From Arthrobacter sp. 9AX (lineage in GTDB: Bacteria; Actinomycetota; Actinomycetes; Actinomycetales; Micrococcaceae), in NCBI RefSeq assembly GCF_902506095.1, contig NZ_LR733293.1, positions 1,848,457-1,912,456 of the forward strand: DNA of 64,000 bases. The letters are read 5' to 3'. The notes under the pieces were generated by a model. The model was not told the origin of the DNA. It saw only the letters and a list, made by a program, of their open reading frames with translations, and did not search any database. Shown piece by piece: positions 11,368-20,267 of this stretch (within the stretch, counting starts at the first letter, position 1; each line of letters starts with the position of its first letter). A program made the position numbers and the translations under genes.

Positions 11368-12078
11368 GCGCGGGTGCCAACGGTATTCGTTCTCCGGACG
11401 GCCGGGCGTGCCGTACCGTGCAGTCCTGGAAACTGTCCCGGCGTCGGCCAGATATTCCAGGTAACGGCGGGCGGTGACCCGGGACATGCCCAGCGAATCC
11501 ATGACTTCCGTGGCGGAAACCGCGCCCTGCTGCTCCTTCAGGAAATCCCGGACTGATGCCAGCGTTGACACCGAAAGGCCCTTGGGCAACGGCAGCTCGG
11601 ACGGTGCCCGCAGGCTGGCAAACGCCTGGTCCACGTCTGTCTGGGAAGCTCCTGCCTTTCCGGAACCCCCCGGCGGGCCGGCCAGCTGCTGCCGGAACTG
11701 CCGGTAACTCTCGAGCTTGTCCGCGAAGGTGGCATACGTGAAGGGCTTGATCAGGTACTGGACAACACCGATAGCCACCGCGCCGCGGACAATAGCCAGT
11801 TCCCGGACCGCGGTGATGGCAATGATGTCCGCGAGGATCCCGGACGCCCGCATGCGGCGGGCGATATCCAGGCCGTGCAGATCGGGCAGGTTCATGTCCA
11901 GCAGGACAAGTTCCACCGGGTTTCCGGCCACGGTGAACTCGTTGAGCAGCCGCAGGGCGGACTGTCCGTCCGGGGCGGTGCCGGCGAGCTCGAAACCCGC
12001 CAGCCGCCCCACGTAGGCCGCGTGCGCGGCAGCGGCAATCGCCTCGTCCTCGACCACGAGGACCCGGATGTTGCTCAC
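11365..12078 (-). CDS. Response regulator, CitB/DcuR type
   Basis: A 237-residue regulator with an N-terminal receiver domain: acidic pocket VVEDE, phospho-acceptor Asp61 in LLDMNLPD and the conserved Lys in YLIKPF. The C-terminal helix-turn-helix region is of the CitB/DcuR kind (ATEVMDSLGMSRVTARRYLEYL). The GTG start overlaps the kinase stop by four bases, so the pair is translationally coupled. The divergent dctA gene is the obvious target by analogy with DctA control in other bacteria. The partner of the PDC-type sensor would respond to a dicarboxylate or citrate; which one cannot be read from sequence. Confidence 0.9.
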   Translation of the reverse strand: MSNIRVLVVEDEAIAAAAHAAYVGRLAGFELAGTAPDGQSALRLLNEFTVAGNPVELVLLDMNLPDLHGLDIARRMRASGILADIIAITAVRELAIVRGAVAIGVVQYLIKPFTYATFADKLESYRQFRQQLAGPPGGSGKAGASQTDVDQAFASLRAPSELPLPKGLSVSTLASVRDFLKEQQGAVSATEVMDSLGMSRVTARRYLEYLADAGTVSRTARYGTPGRPENEYRWHPR

Positions 12079-13709
12079 GGTTTGTGCTCCTTCCCTGCCG
12101 GCACCGCTGCGGGGAGGAACACTTCGAACTTGGCACCGCGCCGACCATTGATTGTCAGGGTACCGCCCAGGCGCTGTACAGCCTGGCGGACCAGGGCAAG
12201 GCCGATCCCGCGGCCGCCCGGCCCCGCGGGCTTGGTACTGAAGCCGTGCAGGACCAGCTTTTCGGCGGTGGCAGGATCGATGGCGGGGCCGGAATCGTGC
12301 ACGGTTATGTCGAGTCCTTCCTCATCCGCCTCCACCGTCAACTCCACCTTCCGCGGCGGCGGTCCGTCCGCGGCCGCATCCATGGCGTTGTCCAGTAGGT
12401 TCCCCACGATGGTCACCAGGTCCTGCACCGCGATGCCGGCCGTGCCCGCCGAACCGAGCGCCGCAACGTCCAGCTGGACGCCGCGCTCGTGGGCCTCGGC
12501 CACCTTGCCCATCACCAGGGCGCCCAGCACGGGCTCATCCACCGAGCTGAGTATGTCATCCGTCAGCTGCTGGCTTAGTTCCAGGTCCTTGGTGGCGAAG
12601 GCCAGGGCCTCCTGCGTGCGGCCCAGTTCCAGCAGCGAGACCATGGTGTGGAGGCGGTTGGCGTGCTCGTGGGTCTGCGCGCGGAGCGCGTCGGAGAGTG
12701 TCCGCATGGTTTCGAGTTCGCCGCCGAGGGTTTCGATCTCTGTCCGGTCCCGCAGGGTTGCCACCGTGCCGTACACCGGGGTCCTGCCGCGGCTGCCGGA
12801 CAGCTCCGGCCCCTTGGCAGGGCTCTGGTTGACCACCAGGATGCGCGGACCGGTGAGGACTATCTCATCCTTGACGCTGCGTCCCGATTCGAACAGGGCC
12901 CGGAGTCCCTCATCCAGGGGAAGGTCGGTCAGTGTCGGCGGCCGGGTGGGGTCCTTGCTCCCAGGCCCTCCAAGACCCAGCAGCAATGCCGCCTGGTCGT
13001 TGTACATCACCACCCGGCCCTTGGTGTCGATCAGGATCAGGCCCTCCCGCACCGAATGCAGCACCGACTCGTAGTAGGCGAACAGCTGGGCCAGCTGTTC
13101 GGGCCCCCAGCCCCGGGTGACGCGGCGGAGGTACCGGCCCAGCAGCCATGAGGCCAGTGAACCACCCACCAGCAGGGCCAGGCCAATAGCCACGAGGGCG
13201 GGCAGCCGTCCGGACAGGGCAACATCCACGCTCCGGACGGTCACGCCGGCGGCGACCAGCGCTTTGACGTTTCCGGCCGCATCCTTCACCGGGGCGATGG
13301 TGCGCACGGAAGGCCCCAGGGTTCCGGCAGTGACCTCCGTGAAGGTCTCCCCGCGCAGCGCGGCATCAATGGAGCCGATATACGGCCTGCCCAGCTCCTC
13401 ATTCCGCGGATGTGTCCAGCGGGTCCGGTCCGGCGCCATGATGGTCACGAAGTCCGCACCCGATCCGGCCATGACATCCAGGGCGTAGGGCTGCAGGAGA
13501 GATGAAGGATCGGCGGTGGCGGCAGCCTCCAGGACCAGGGGATTGGCGGCGACCGTGGCGGCAACGCCGGTCATCCGGCGTCCGGCTTCCTCGTAGGTCC
13601 GGTCCCGCGCGTCGATAAAGGTAGCCGTCCCCACGATCGCGATGAATGCCACCACAATCAGCAGGTTCGCCACAAAGAGCCGGCGGGCGATACTCCAGCG
13701 GTGGATCAT
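12075..13709 (-). CDS. Sensor histidine kinase, CitA/DcuS type
   Basis: Membrane-bound sensor of about 544 residues. Helix 1 lies near residues 12-31 and helix 2 near 171-191, with an extracytoplasmic PDC/Cache-type sensor domain between them. A cytoplasmic PAS domain follows (HSVREGLILIDTKGRVVMYN), then a DcuS-type dimerisation helix with the phospho-accepting His region THEHANRLHTM, then the ATPase with GNLLDNAMDAA (N box) and GGRGIGLALV (G box). I chose the ATG at 13709, preceded by GGGAAAGG; an earlier start at 13760 is open. It is the first gene of a two-gene operon and divergent from dctA. Confidence 0.9.
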   Translation of the reverse strand: MIHRWSIARRLFVANLLIVVAFIAIVGTATFIDARDRTYEEAGRRMTGVAATVAANPLVLEAAATADPSSLLQPYALDVMAGSGADFVTIMAPDRTRWTHPRNEELGRPYIGSIDAALRGETFTEVTAGTLGPSVRTIAPVKDAAGNVKALVAAGVTVRSVDVALSGRLPALVAIGLALLVGGSLASWLLGRYLRRVTRGWGPEQLAQLFAYYESVLHSVREGLILIDTKGRVVMYNDQAALLLGLGGPGSKDPTRPPTLTDLPLDEGLRALFESGRSVKDEIVLTGPRILVVNQSPAKGPELSGSRGRTPVYGTVATLRDRTEIETLGGELETMRTLSDALRAQTHEHANRLHTMVSLLELGRTQEALAFATKDLELSQQLTDDILSSVDEPVLGALVMGKVAEAHERGVQLDVAALGSAGTAGIAVQDLVTIVGNLLDNAMDAAADGPPPRKVELTVEADEEGLDITVHDSGPAIDPATAEKLVLHGFSTKPAGPGGRGIGLALVRQAVQRLGGTLTINGRRGAKFEVFLPAAVPAGKEHKP

Positions 13710-13869
13710 CTGTACCTTTCCCGAGCCATTAACCCTGCTGCGCGACCAATATGAACGCAACGGTGAGCTGGGTCACCCGCTGCCCAATGATGGATATCAC
13801 ACCGGAGGACGTGTAGAGCCCAGAGACTGTGCCGCAGCGTCTATCAGATTATCCATAAGGAGACACATC

Positions 13870-15216
13870 ATGGCTTCTCAACGAGGAGAGTCGCTTGACA
13901 GCGTGAAGACGCCGCGCAAGGGCCTGGACAAATCGCATTACCTCTACATTGCCGTCATCGCCGCCGTGATCCTGGGCGCCGTCGTCGGCCTGCTCTTCCC
14001 CGAGGTGGGCAAATCCCTCAAGCCGCTCGGCGACGGGTTCATCAAACTGATCAAGATGATGATCGCCCCCGTCATTTTCTGCACCATCGTCCTGGGCATC
14101 GGTTCCATCGCCAAGGCAGCCACGGTTGGCAAGGTGGGCGGCCTGGCGCTGGGCTACTTCATCGTGATGTCCACCTTCGCGCTGGCCATTGGCCTCGTGG
14201 TGGGCAACCTGATCCACCCCGGCGAGGGCCTGCAGCTCACCCCGTACGATCCCAACAAGAAGGCCGCCACGGACAGCACCGTGGACTTCCTGCTCGGAAT
14301 CATCCCCGGTGACATCCCCGTCCTGCCCACCCTCCTCGCGGCTATCCTCGTTGGCTTCGCCCTGCAGAAGATGGGGCCACAGGGCGCCCCGATCCTGAAG
14401 GCCATCGGCCACGGCCAGGCCCTCGTATTCCGCATCCTCATCATGATCATGTGGCTCGCCCCGGTTGGTGCCTTCGGTGCCATCGCCGCTGTGGTCGGTG
14501 CAACCGGCTTCCAGGCCATCGTGAGCATGTTCACCCTGATGCTGGCCTTCTACATCACCTGCGCCCTGTTCATCGTCGTTATCCTCGGCGGACTGCTGCA
14601 GGTGGTGTCCGGCATCAACATCTTCAAGCTGATGAAGTACCTGGGCCGCGAATACCTGCTGATCTTCTCCACGTCCTCCTCCGAGGCGGCCCTTCCCCGC
14701 CTGATCGCGAAGATGGAGCACCTCGGCGTCTCCAAGCCCGTTGTTGGCGTTACCGTCCCCACCGGCTACTCCTTCAACCTTGACGGCACGGCCATCTACC
14801 TGACCATGGCATCCCTGTTCGTGGCGAACGCGATGGGCACCCCGCTGGACCTCGGCGCCCAGATCTCGCTGCTGGTCTTTATGATCATCGCCTCCAAGGG
14901 CGCCGCCGGCGTCACCGGCGCCGGCCTCGCCACTCTCGCTGCCGGCCTGCAGGCCCACAAGCCCGAACTCCTGGGCGGCGTCGGCATGATCGTTGGCATC
15001 GACCGGTTTATGTCCGAGGCCCGGGCCCTGACCAACTTCACCGGCAACGCAGTGGCTACGGTCCTGATCGGCACCTGGGTCAAGGAGATCGACGGCGACC
15101 AGGTCGACCGGGTGCTCTCCGGCGCGGAACCGTTCGACGAAGCCACAATGATTGCGCACCACGGCGACATGGCGCCGAAGGAAGAAGGCGCGAAGACGGT
15201 CGCCGCCACCGCCTGA
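13870..15216 (+). CDS. dctA: C4-dicarboxylate/H+ (Na+) symporter, DctA type
   Basis: Takes up succinate, fumarate or malate across the cytoplasmic membrane. The 448-residue protein is a DAACS (SLC1-like) carrier with the serine-rich re-entrant loop FSTSSSEAALP, the GYSFNLDGTAIY motif in the transport core, and about eight membrane helices. AAGGAG precedes the ATG well; the frame is open further upstream but has no better start. It is divergent from the CitA/DcuS-type kinase, a usual arrangement for regulated dicarboxylate uptake. A strong terminator follows, so it is monocistronic. The methylcitrate cycle releases succinate and pyruvate, so the neighbours feed the same part of metabolism. Confidence 0.93.
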   Translation: MASQRGESLDSVKTPRKGLDKSHYLYIAVIAAVILGAVVGLLFPEVGKSLKPLGDGFIKLIKMMIAPVIFCTIVLGIGSIAKAATVGKVGGLALGYFIVMSTFALAIGLVVGNLIHPGEGLQLTPYDPNKKAATDSTVDFLLGIIPGDIPVLPTLLAAILVGFALQKMGPQGAPILKAIGHGQALVFRILIMIMWLAPVGAFGAIAAVVGATGFQAIVSMFTLMLAFYITCALFIVVILGGLLQVVSGINIFKLMKYLGREYLLIFSTSSSEAALPRLIAKMEHLGVSKPVVGVTVPTGYSFNLDGTAIYLTMASLFVANAMGTPLDLGAQISLLVFMIIASKGAAGVTGAGLATLAAGLQAHKPELLGGVGMIVGIDRFMSEARALTNFTGNAVATVLIGTWVKEIDGDQVDRVLSGAEPFDEATMIAHHGDMAPKEEGAKTVAATA

Positions 15217-15242
15217 CTCCGGCTCGTCAAAAGTTTGCCAAA

Positions 15243-15276
15243 AACTGCCCCCGCAGCCTGTGCTGCGGGGGCAGTT
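15243..15276. terminator. Rho-independent-like terminator after dctA
   Basis: AACTGCCCCCGCAGC and its exact complement form a 15-bp GC-rich stem with a 4-base loop, 26 bp after the dctA stop. There is no T-run on the plus strand. Confidence 0.8.
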
Positions 15277-15397
15277 GCGTGCGCGGCGCCGATCAACCTT
15301 CGACCTCAGCTAGAGGGTCAAGGCTCAACATCCGCGGAAAGTCAAGTTGCCTCGAATACCGTGTCGGGCGCTGTAACCTTGGGAAGAAGCAGGAGCG

Positions 15398-16351
15398 TTG
15401 CTGGCCATCCAGCGGCAGGAAATCACCGTCATCGAAAGTGTGGATAGATACGTGAGCAGCGAACAGGGTTCAGCAACTCTGGAGGGCACGGAATTCGACC
15501 TGGAAGACGCCGTCATGGGACCCACCGGGCGCCCATACCGTGAATTCCCGGAACCCGCGCCGCTGTCCTCCCACGGTCCGGCCCGCGTCATCGCCATGGT
15601 TAACCAAAAAGGCGGCGTCGGCAAGACCACCTCCACCATCAACCTCGCAGCAGCCCTGGCCGAATACGGCCGCCGCGTGCTCCTGGTGGACTTCGACCCC
15701 CAGGGCGCCCTCTCCGCCGGCCTGGGCGTCAACCCCCACGAGCTGGACCTCACGGTCTACAACGTGCTGATGGACCGCAAGGTGGACATCCGGGCCGCCA
15801 TCCACCAGACCGGGGTGGAGAACGTCGACCTGCTGCCGGCCAACATCGACCTCTCGGCAGCCGAAGTCCAGCTGGTCAATGAGGTGGCCCGCGAGCAGGT
15901 GCTGGACCGTGCACTCAAGAAGGTCGAAGACGACTACGACGTCGTCCTCATCGACTGCCAGCCGTCCCTGGGGCTCCTCACCGTCAACGCCCTGACCGCC
16001 GCGCACGGCGTTATCATCCCGCTCATCTGCGAGTTCTTCGCCCTCCGTGCCGTAGCGCTGCTGGTGGAAACCATCGACAAGGTCCAGGACCGGCTCAACC
16101 CCCGCCTCCAGGTTGATGGTGTGCTGGCCACCATGTACGACGCCCGCACGCTGCACAGCCGCGAAGTCATCGCCCGCCTGGTGGAGGCCTTCGGCGACAA
16201 GGTCTTCGAGACCGTCATCAAGCGCTCCATCAAGTTCGCCGACGCCACAGTGGCTGCCGAACCAATCACCAGCTACGCCGCCACCCATGTGGGGGCTGAC
16301 GCCTACCGCCGGCTGGCCAAGGAACTGATTTCGCGCGGCGGCGCACCCTAG
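15398..16351 (+). CDS. ParA/Soj-family ATPase linked to scpAB
   Basis: A Walker-type ATPase of up to 317 residues. The deviant Walker A is KGGVGKTT near residue 70, followed by LLVDFDPQGALS and IDCQPSLGLLT. About 60 residues of acidic, variable sequence precede the ATPase. The start is unclear: TTG 15398 has AGGAG very close by, while GTG 15452 gives a shorter form (299 residues) beginning SSEQGSATLE. No parB lies next to it, and no sequence close to the usual parS palindrome was noticed nearby. It ends seven bases before scpA, so a role with the condensin kleisin is suggested by context, as for Rv1708 in M. tuberculosis. The family is secure; the job is inferred. Confidence 0.88.
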   Translation: MLAIQRQEITVIESVDRYVSSEQGSATLEGTEFDLEDAVMGPTGRPYREFPEPAPLSSHGPARVIAMVNQKGGVGKTTSTINLAAALAEYGRRVLLVDFDPQGALSAGLGVNPHELDLTVYNVLMDRKVDIRAAIHQTGVENVDLLPANIDLSAAEVQLVNEVAREQVLDRALKKVEDDYDVVLIDCQPSLGLLTVNALTAAHGVIIPLICEFFALRAVALLVETIDKVQDRLNPRLQVDGVLATMYDARTLHSREVIARLVEAFGDKVFETVIKRSIKFADATVAAEPITSYAATHVGADAYRRLAKELISRGGAP

Positions 16352-16358
16352 CCACGCC

Positions 16359-17171
16359 GTGGCCGAAACCAAGCCCGGCTTCGAGGTGCGGCTGGCCAAC
16401 TTCACCGGTCCGTTCGACCTCCTCCTGGGGCTCATCGCCAAACACCAGCTGGACATCACCGAGGTGGCCATCGCCACCGTGACCGACGAGTTCATCAAGT
16501 ACATCCGGAAGCTGCGGAAGCTGGGTGAAGAGTGGGCCCTGGATGAAGCCAGCGAGTTCCTGGTGATCGCCGCGACGCTCCTGGACCTCAAAGCCGCACG
16601 GCTCCTGCCTGCCGGCGAGGTGGAAGACGATGAAGATATCGCGCTGCTGGAAGCCAGGGACCTGCTCTTCGCCCGGCTGCTCCAGTACAAGGCCTTCAAG
16701 CAGGTAGCGGGTCTCCTTGGCGAAACGCTGCACCAGGAGGCCATGCGCTTCCCCCGGCAGGTGGCCCTGGAGGAACACTTCGCCGCGATGCTCCCGGAAC
16801 TTGTCTGGAAGCACACGCCCGAACAGTTCGCCCGCCTCGCGGAAGCCGCGATGCAGCCGAAGGCCCCGCCGCCCACCGAAGTGGGCCTGGCCCACCTCCA
16901 TGGCGGCACCGTCAGCGTGAAGGAGCAGGCCGAAATCGTGGGGCTGCGGCTGCAGCTCGAGTCGCCGCTGACGTTCCGGGCCTTGATCGCGGACGCCGGC
17001 TCCACTCTGGTGGTGGTAGCCAGGTTCCTGGCGCTCCTGGAGCTGTTCAGGGACAAGGCGGTGTCCTTTGACCAGCTGTCGCCGCTGGGGGACCTGGCCG
17101 TGCACTGGACCGCAGGCAACGGGGACTGGTCCGCGGAAAACCTGAGTGAGGAATTTGAGGAACAGCTGTGA
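16359..17171 (+). CDS. scpA: Segregation and condensation protein A (kleisin)
   Basis: Kleisin subunit that bridges the SMC heads in bacterial condensin and helps compact and segregate the chromosome. The 270-residue protein starts with the family signature FEVRLANFTGPFDLLLGLI and contains LDITEVAIATVTDEF. Its C-terminal winged helix covers about the last 90 residues. It uses a GTG start. Its stop overlaps the scpB start as GTGA, so ScpA and ScpB are probably made in a fixed ratio. Confidence 0.94.
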   Translation: MAETKPGFEVRLANFTGPFDLLLGLIAKHQLDITEVAIATVTDEFIKYIRKLRKLGEEWALDEASEFLVIAATLLDLKAARLLPAGEVEDDEDIALLEARDLLFARLLQYKAFKQVAGLLGETLHQEAMRFPRQVALEEHFAAMLPELVWKHTPEQFARLAEAAMQPKAPPPTEVGLAHLHGGTVSVKEQAEIVGLRLQLESPLTFRALIADAGSTLVVVARFLALLELFRDKAVSFDQLSPLGDLAVHWTAGNGDWSAENLSEEFEEQL

Positions 17172-17830
17172 CTGAACATGCAACAGAAGACGCCGGCCTG
17201 GGGGAGCCCGGCGTCGACGACCTTCCCGGCGGTGCCAAGGCAGCCCTCGAGGCCGTGCTGATGGTCATCGACGAGCCCGCCACCGAGGAAGAGCTGGCTG
17301 CCGGGCTGGAACTGACGGTCGATGCGGTGGCCGCCCTGCTGGCAGAACTCCAGCGGGAGTATAACGGCTATACTGTTAACGCCCCGGATATGGATTCAGC
17401 CAGCCCAGCTGGTTTCGGCTCCAGCCCCCGGGGTTTTGAATTGCGGAATGTCGCCGGTGGCTGGCGGATCTACTCCCGCGCAGAATTCGCCCACATCGTG
17501 GGCAAATATGTGTTGGAAGGGCAGACGGCCAGGCTCACCCAGGCCGCCCTGGAAACGCTCGCGGTGATCGCTTACCGCCAGCCCGTCTCCAGGGCCAGGG
17601 TGTCCGCAATCAGGGGAGTCAATGTTGACTCCGTCGTACGGACGCTCGCCCAGCGCGCGCTGATAGAGGACTCGGGAACGGATCCCGAGTCCGGCGCCAT
17701 CCTCTACCGGACTACTTCATACTTCCTTGAACGGATGGGAATCAGTTCAGTGGCCGAGCTGCCGCAGCTGTCCCCGCACCTCCCGGGGCTGGACGGGATC
17801 GCGGAGTTCTACGACGCCGAAAGAACGTAG
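17168..17830 (+). CDS. scpB: Segregation and condensation protein B
   Basis: Dimeric winged-helix partner that binds the ScpA kleisin within the SMC complex. The 220-residue protein shows the hallmark regions AALEAVLMVIDEPATEEEL, LTQAALETLAVIAYRQPVSRARVSAIRGVNVD, and the tail DPESGAILYRTTSYFLERMGI (split here by ordinary family variation). It begins with GTG inside the scpA stop. A 113-bp gap to rluB follows, with a TAGGGT hexamer at 17895 that might serve as a separate promoter. Confidence 0.94.
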   Translation: MTEHATEDAGLGEPGVDDLPGGAKAALEAVLMVIDEPATEEELAAGLELTVDAVAALLAELQREYNGYTVNAPDMDSASPAGFGSSPRGFELRNVAGGWRIYSRAEFAHIVGKYVLEGQTARLTQAALETLAVIAYRQPVSRARVSAIRGVNVDSVVRTLAQRALIEDSGTDPESGAILYRTTSYFLERMGISSVAELPQLSPHLPGLDGIAEFYDAERT

Positions 17831-17943
17831 GCAGGGGAACATCCCTGGCTGCAGCACGAGTTTTTACCAGGCAGACTATTTCTGCATGGCTGGCTAGGGT
17901 TGTCTTTGGACACCTTGCCGGCCAACATATCGAAGGACGGGTC

Positions 17944-19155
17944 ATGACACAGGCGGGACGCCAGGGTTCACCACGTAACAGTTCGGGACGCAACAGCTCC
18001 GGACACAACAGCACGCCGGGACGCAACGCCTCCCAGGGCGGCAACTCAGCCGGCGGCTTCCGCGGCGGTTCAGCCAAGCGCGGCGCCGGGTTCGGCAGCG
18101 AGCGGCCGCACCGCGCACCCAAGCCCCGCGAGGAGCGCTTCATCGATCCGGATGAGGCTGCTGGCGGCGCCCAGCCGGCCCGCGGAGCAGCGGATCCGAA
18201 ATCGGCGAAACCTTCTTCGCGTAAGCCTGCCGCGCGCAAGCCCGGGGCCAGGAAAGCGCCCGGTACGCCCGGGGCACCCAAGCAGAAGCCGCGTACGGGC
18301 GCTCCCGGAGCAGCCGCTTCCCGCGCCTTCGGCAGCGAACGCTTCGGCCAGAACCTGGGTCCGATCCGCCGGCCCTCACGCAAGAAGGGCCCGCGCGGGG
18401 ACGTCCCCCAGTCAGAACTCCATGACGCCGACGGCGTGCGCCTGCAGAAGGTCATGGCGTCCGCCGGCGTGGCCTCGCGGCGCGTCTGCGAAGAGATGAT
18501 TGCCGAAGGCCGGGTGGAAGTGGACGGCCAGGTGGTCACCGAGCTCGGCGTCCGCATCGATCCGAAAACCGCCGTTATCCACGTGGACGGCATCCGGATC
18601 CAGCTGGACGAAAACATGGTCTACATGGTGTTTAACAAGCCCAAGGGCGTTGTCTCCACCATGGAGGATCCCGAGGGCCGTCCCTGCATCAGCGACTTCC
18701 TCCGGAACCAGCACGGCGAACGGCTCTTCCACGTGGGTCGGCTCGACGTCGCCACCGAGGGGCTGCTGCTGCTGACGAACGACGGCGAGCTGGCCAACCG
18801 CCTGACCCACCCGTCGTACGAGGTCCCCAAGACCTACCTGGTCCAGGTCCGCGGCCCGTTCCCGCAGGGGATCGGCGCCCAGCTCAAGCAGGGCGTGGAA
18901 CTGGAGGACGGCTTTGCATCCGTTGACTCCTTCCGGCTGGTGGACTCCACCCCAGGCCACGTGCTGATCGAAGTGGTGCTGCACTCCGGCAAGAACCGTA
19001 TTGTCCGCCGCCTCTTCGACGCCGTCGGATTCCCCGTCCTGCGGCTCGTCCGCGTCAAGGTGGGACCCATCGGCCTGGGCGACCAGCGCCAGGGAAGCAT
19101 CCGCAACCTTGGCAAGCAGGAAGTCGGCCACTTGCTGGCATCCGTAGGACTCTGA
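17944..19155 (+). CDS. rluB: 23S rRNA pseudouridine synthase, RsuA/RluB family
   Basis: Isomerises uridine to pseudouridine in ribosomal RNA, most likely at the 23S site used by RluB. Residues 1-158 are a low-complexity extension rich in Gly, Ser, Asn, Arg and Lys, likely disordered and RNA-binding. An S4 domain begins at VRLQKVMASAGVASRR, and the catalytic domain carries the active-site Asp in VGRLDVATEGLLLLTNDG. AAGGACGGG precedes the ATG. tyrA starts two bases after the stop. Target site and partners are inferred from the family. Confidence 0.88.
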   Translation: MTQAGRQGSPRNSSGRNSSGHNSTPGRNASQGGNSAGGFRGGSAKRGAGFGSERPHRAPKPREERFIDPDEAAGGAQPARGAADPKSAKPSSRKPAARKPGARKAPGTPGAPKQKPRTGAPGAAASRAFGSERFGQNLGPIRRPSRKKGPRGDVPQSELHDADGVRLQKVMASAGVASRRVCEEMIAEGRVEVDGQVVTELGVRIDPKTAVIHVDGIRIQLDENMVYMVFNKPKGVVSTMEDPEGRPCISDFLRNQHGERLFHVGRLDVATEGLLLLTNDGELANRLTHPSYEVPKTYLVQVRGPFPQGIGAQLKQGVELEDGFASVDSFRLVDSTPGHVLIEVVLHSGKNRIVRRLFDAVGFPVLRLVRVKVGPIGLGDQRQGSIRNLGKQEVGHLLASVGL

Positions 19156-19157
19156 CC

Positions 19158-20267
19158 ATGTCGGCTTTCCACAGCCACGGCCGCGGGCACCTCAATGGTC
19201 CGGTAGTGGTCCTGGGCACGGGGCTGCTGGGGACCAGCATCGGCCTGGGCCTGCGCGGGCGCGGTGTGCCGGTGTACCTCTCCGATCCCTCGCCCACCAA
19301 CCAGGCGGTTGCCGTGGACATCGGGGCAGGGCAGCCACTGGCCGGGCTGGCAGGTGACGCGCCGCAGCTGGTGGTTGTTGCCGCCCCGCCGGATGTCACG
19401 GCCGATGTTGTGGCGAAAGCGCTGGCTGACTACCCGGAATCGGTTGTGGTGGACATCGCCAGCGTTAAGGCACAGATTCTTTCGGCGCTGCGCAGCCGCG
19501 GCGTTGACCTGTCACGCTATGTGGGCACCCACCCCATGGCCGGCCGGGAGAAATCCGGCCCGGTTGCTGCCCGCGGCGAGCTCTTCACCTCCATGCCCTG
19601 GGTGGTGTGCCCGTCGGAGGAAACCTCCGCTACCGCCCTCCAGGTAGCCCGTTCGCTGGCCACCGACCTGGGGGCAGTGGTTTCCCAGTTCACGGCCGAT
19701 GAGCACGATGAAGCCGTGGCGCTGGTCTCGCACCTGCCCCAGGTGATGTCGTCGCTGCTGGCAAGCCGGCTGCAGGGCACACCCCTGCACGCGTTGTCGC
19801 TGGCGGGCAACGGCCTGCGGGACGTCACCCGGATCGCGGCCAGCGACCCCACCCTGTGGGTGCAGATCCTGGGCGGCAACGCAGCGAAGGTGGTGGAGAT
19901 CCTTTACGGCGTTCGGGAGGACCTCAACCGTCTGATCGGAACCCTGGAACAGCCCGCTGCCCCCGGCGCACGCCTGGATCTCGCACAGCTGATCAGCGAA
20001 GGCAACGCCGGGCAGGCGCGGATCCCGGGCAAGCATGGCGGCCCGCCACAGGCCTATTCATGGTTGACCGTCCTGGTGGATGACAAGCCGGGCCAGATCG
20101 CGCTGCTCCTGACCGAGATCGGTGAAATCGGCGTCAACGTGGAGGACTTGCGGCTGGACCATTCGTCCGGGCAGAACGTGGGCATGGTGGAATTGTCAGT
20201 GTTGCCCAGTAAGCATGACCACCTGATCGAAGCACTCAACGACCGCGGATGGCGGGTACTTCAGTAA
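19158..20267 (+). CDS. tyrA: Prephenate dehydrogenase with C-terminal ACT domain
   Basis: Oxidises prephenate to 4-hydroxyphenylpyruvate for tyrosine synthesis. The 369-residue protein has a Rossmann-type start, VVLGTGLLGTSIGLGLRGRG, the conserved GTHPMAGREKSG with the catalytic His region, and a helical dimerisation domain. An ACT domain begins about residue 300 (SWLTVLVDDKPGQIALLL), which usually gives feedback by an aromatic amino acid. It lies within the rluB-cmk operon; its stop overlaps the cmk ATG by one base (TAATG). Confidence 0.92.
   Translation: MSAFHSHGRGHLNGPVVVLGTGLLGTSIGLGLRGRGVPVYLSDPSPTNQAVAVDIGAGQPLAGLAGDAPQLVVVAAPPDVTADVVAKALADYPESVVVDIASVKAQILSALRSRGVDLSRYVGTHPMAGREKSGPVAARGELFTSMPWVVCPSEETSATALQVARSLATDLGAVVSQFTADEHDEAVALVSHLPQVMSSLLASRLQGTPLHALSLAGNGLRDVTRIAASDPTLWVQILGGNAAKVVEILYGVREDLNRLIGTLEQPAAPGARLDLAQLISEGNAGQARIPGKHGGPPQAYSWLTVLVDDKPGQIALLLTEIGEIGVNVEDLRLDHSSGQNVGMVELSVLPSKHDHLIEALNDRGWRVLQ

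Noticed and set aside
13849..15162. Open frame antisense to dctA
   Set aside because: Shadow of the transporter gene; Gly/Asp/His-rich and without domain features.
15470..17179. Open frame antisense to parA and scpA
   Set aside because: Covers two well-supported genes in the opposite direction and has no ribosome binding site.
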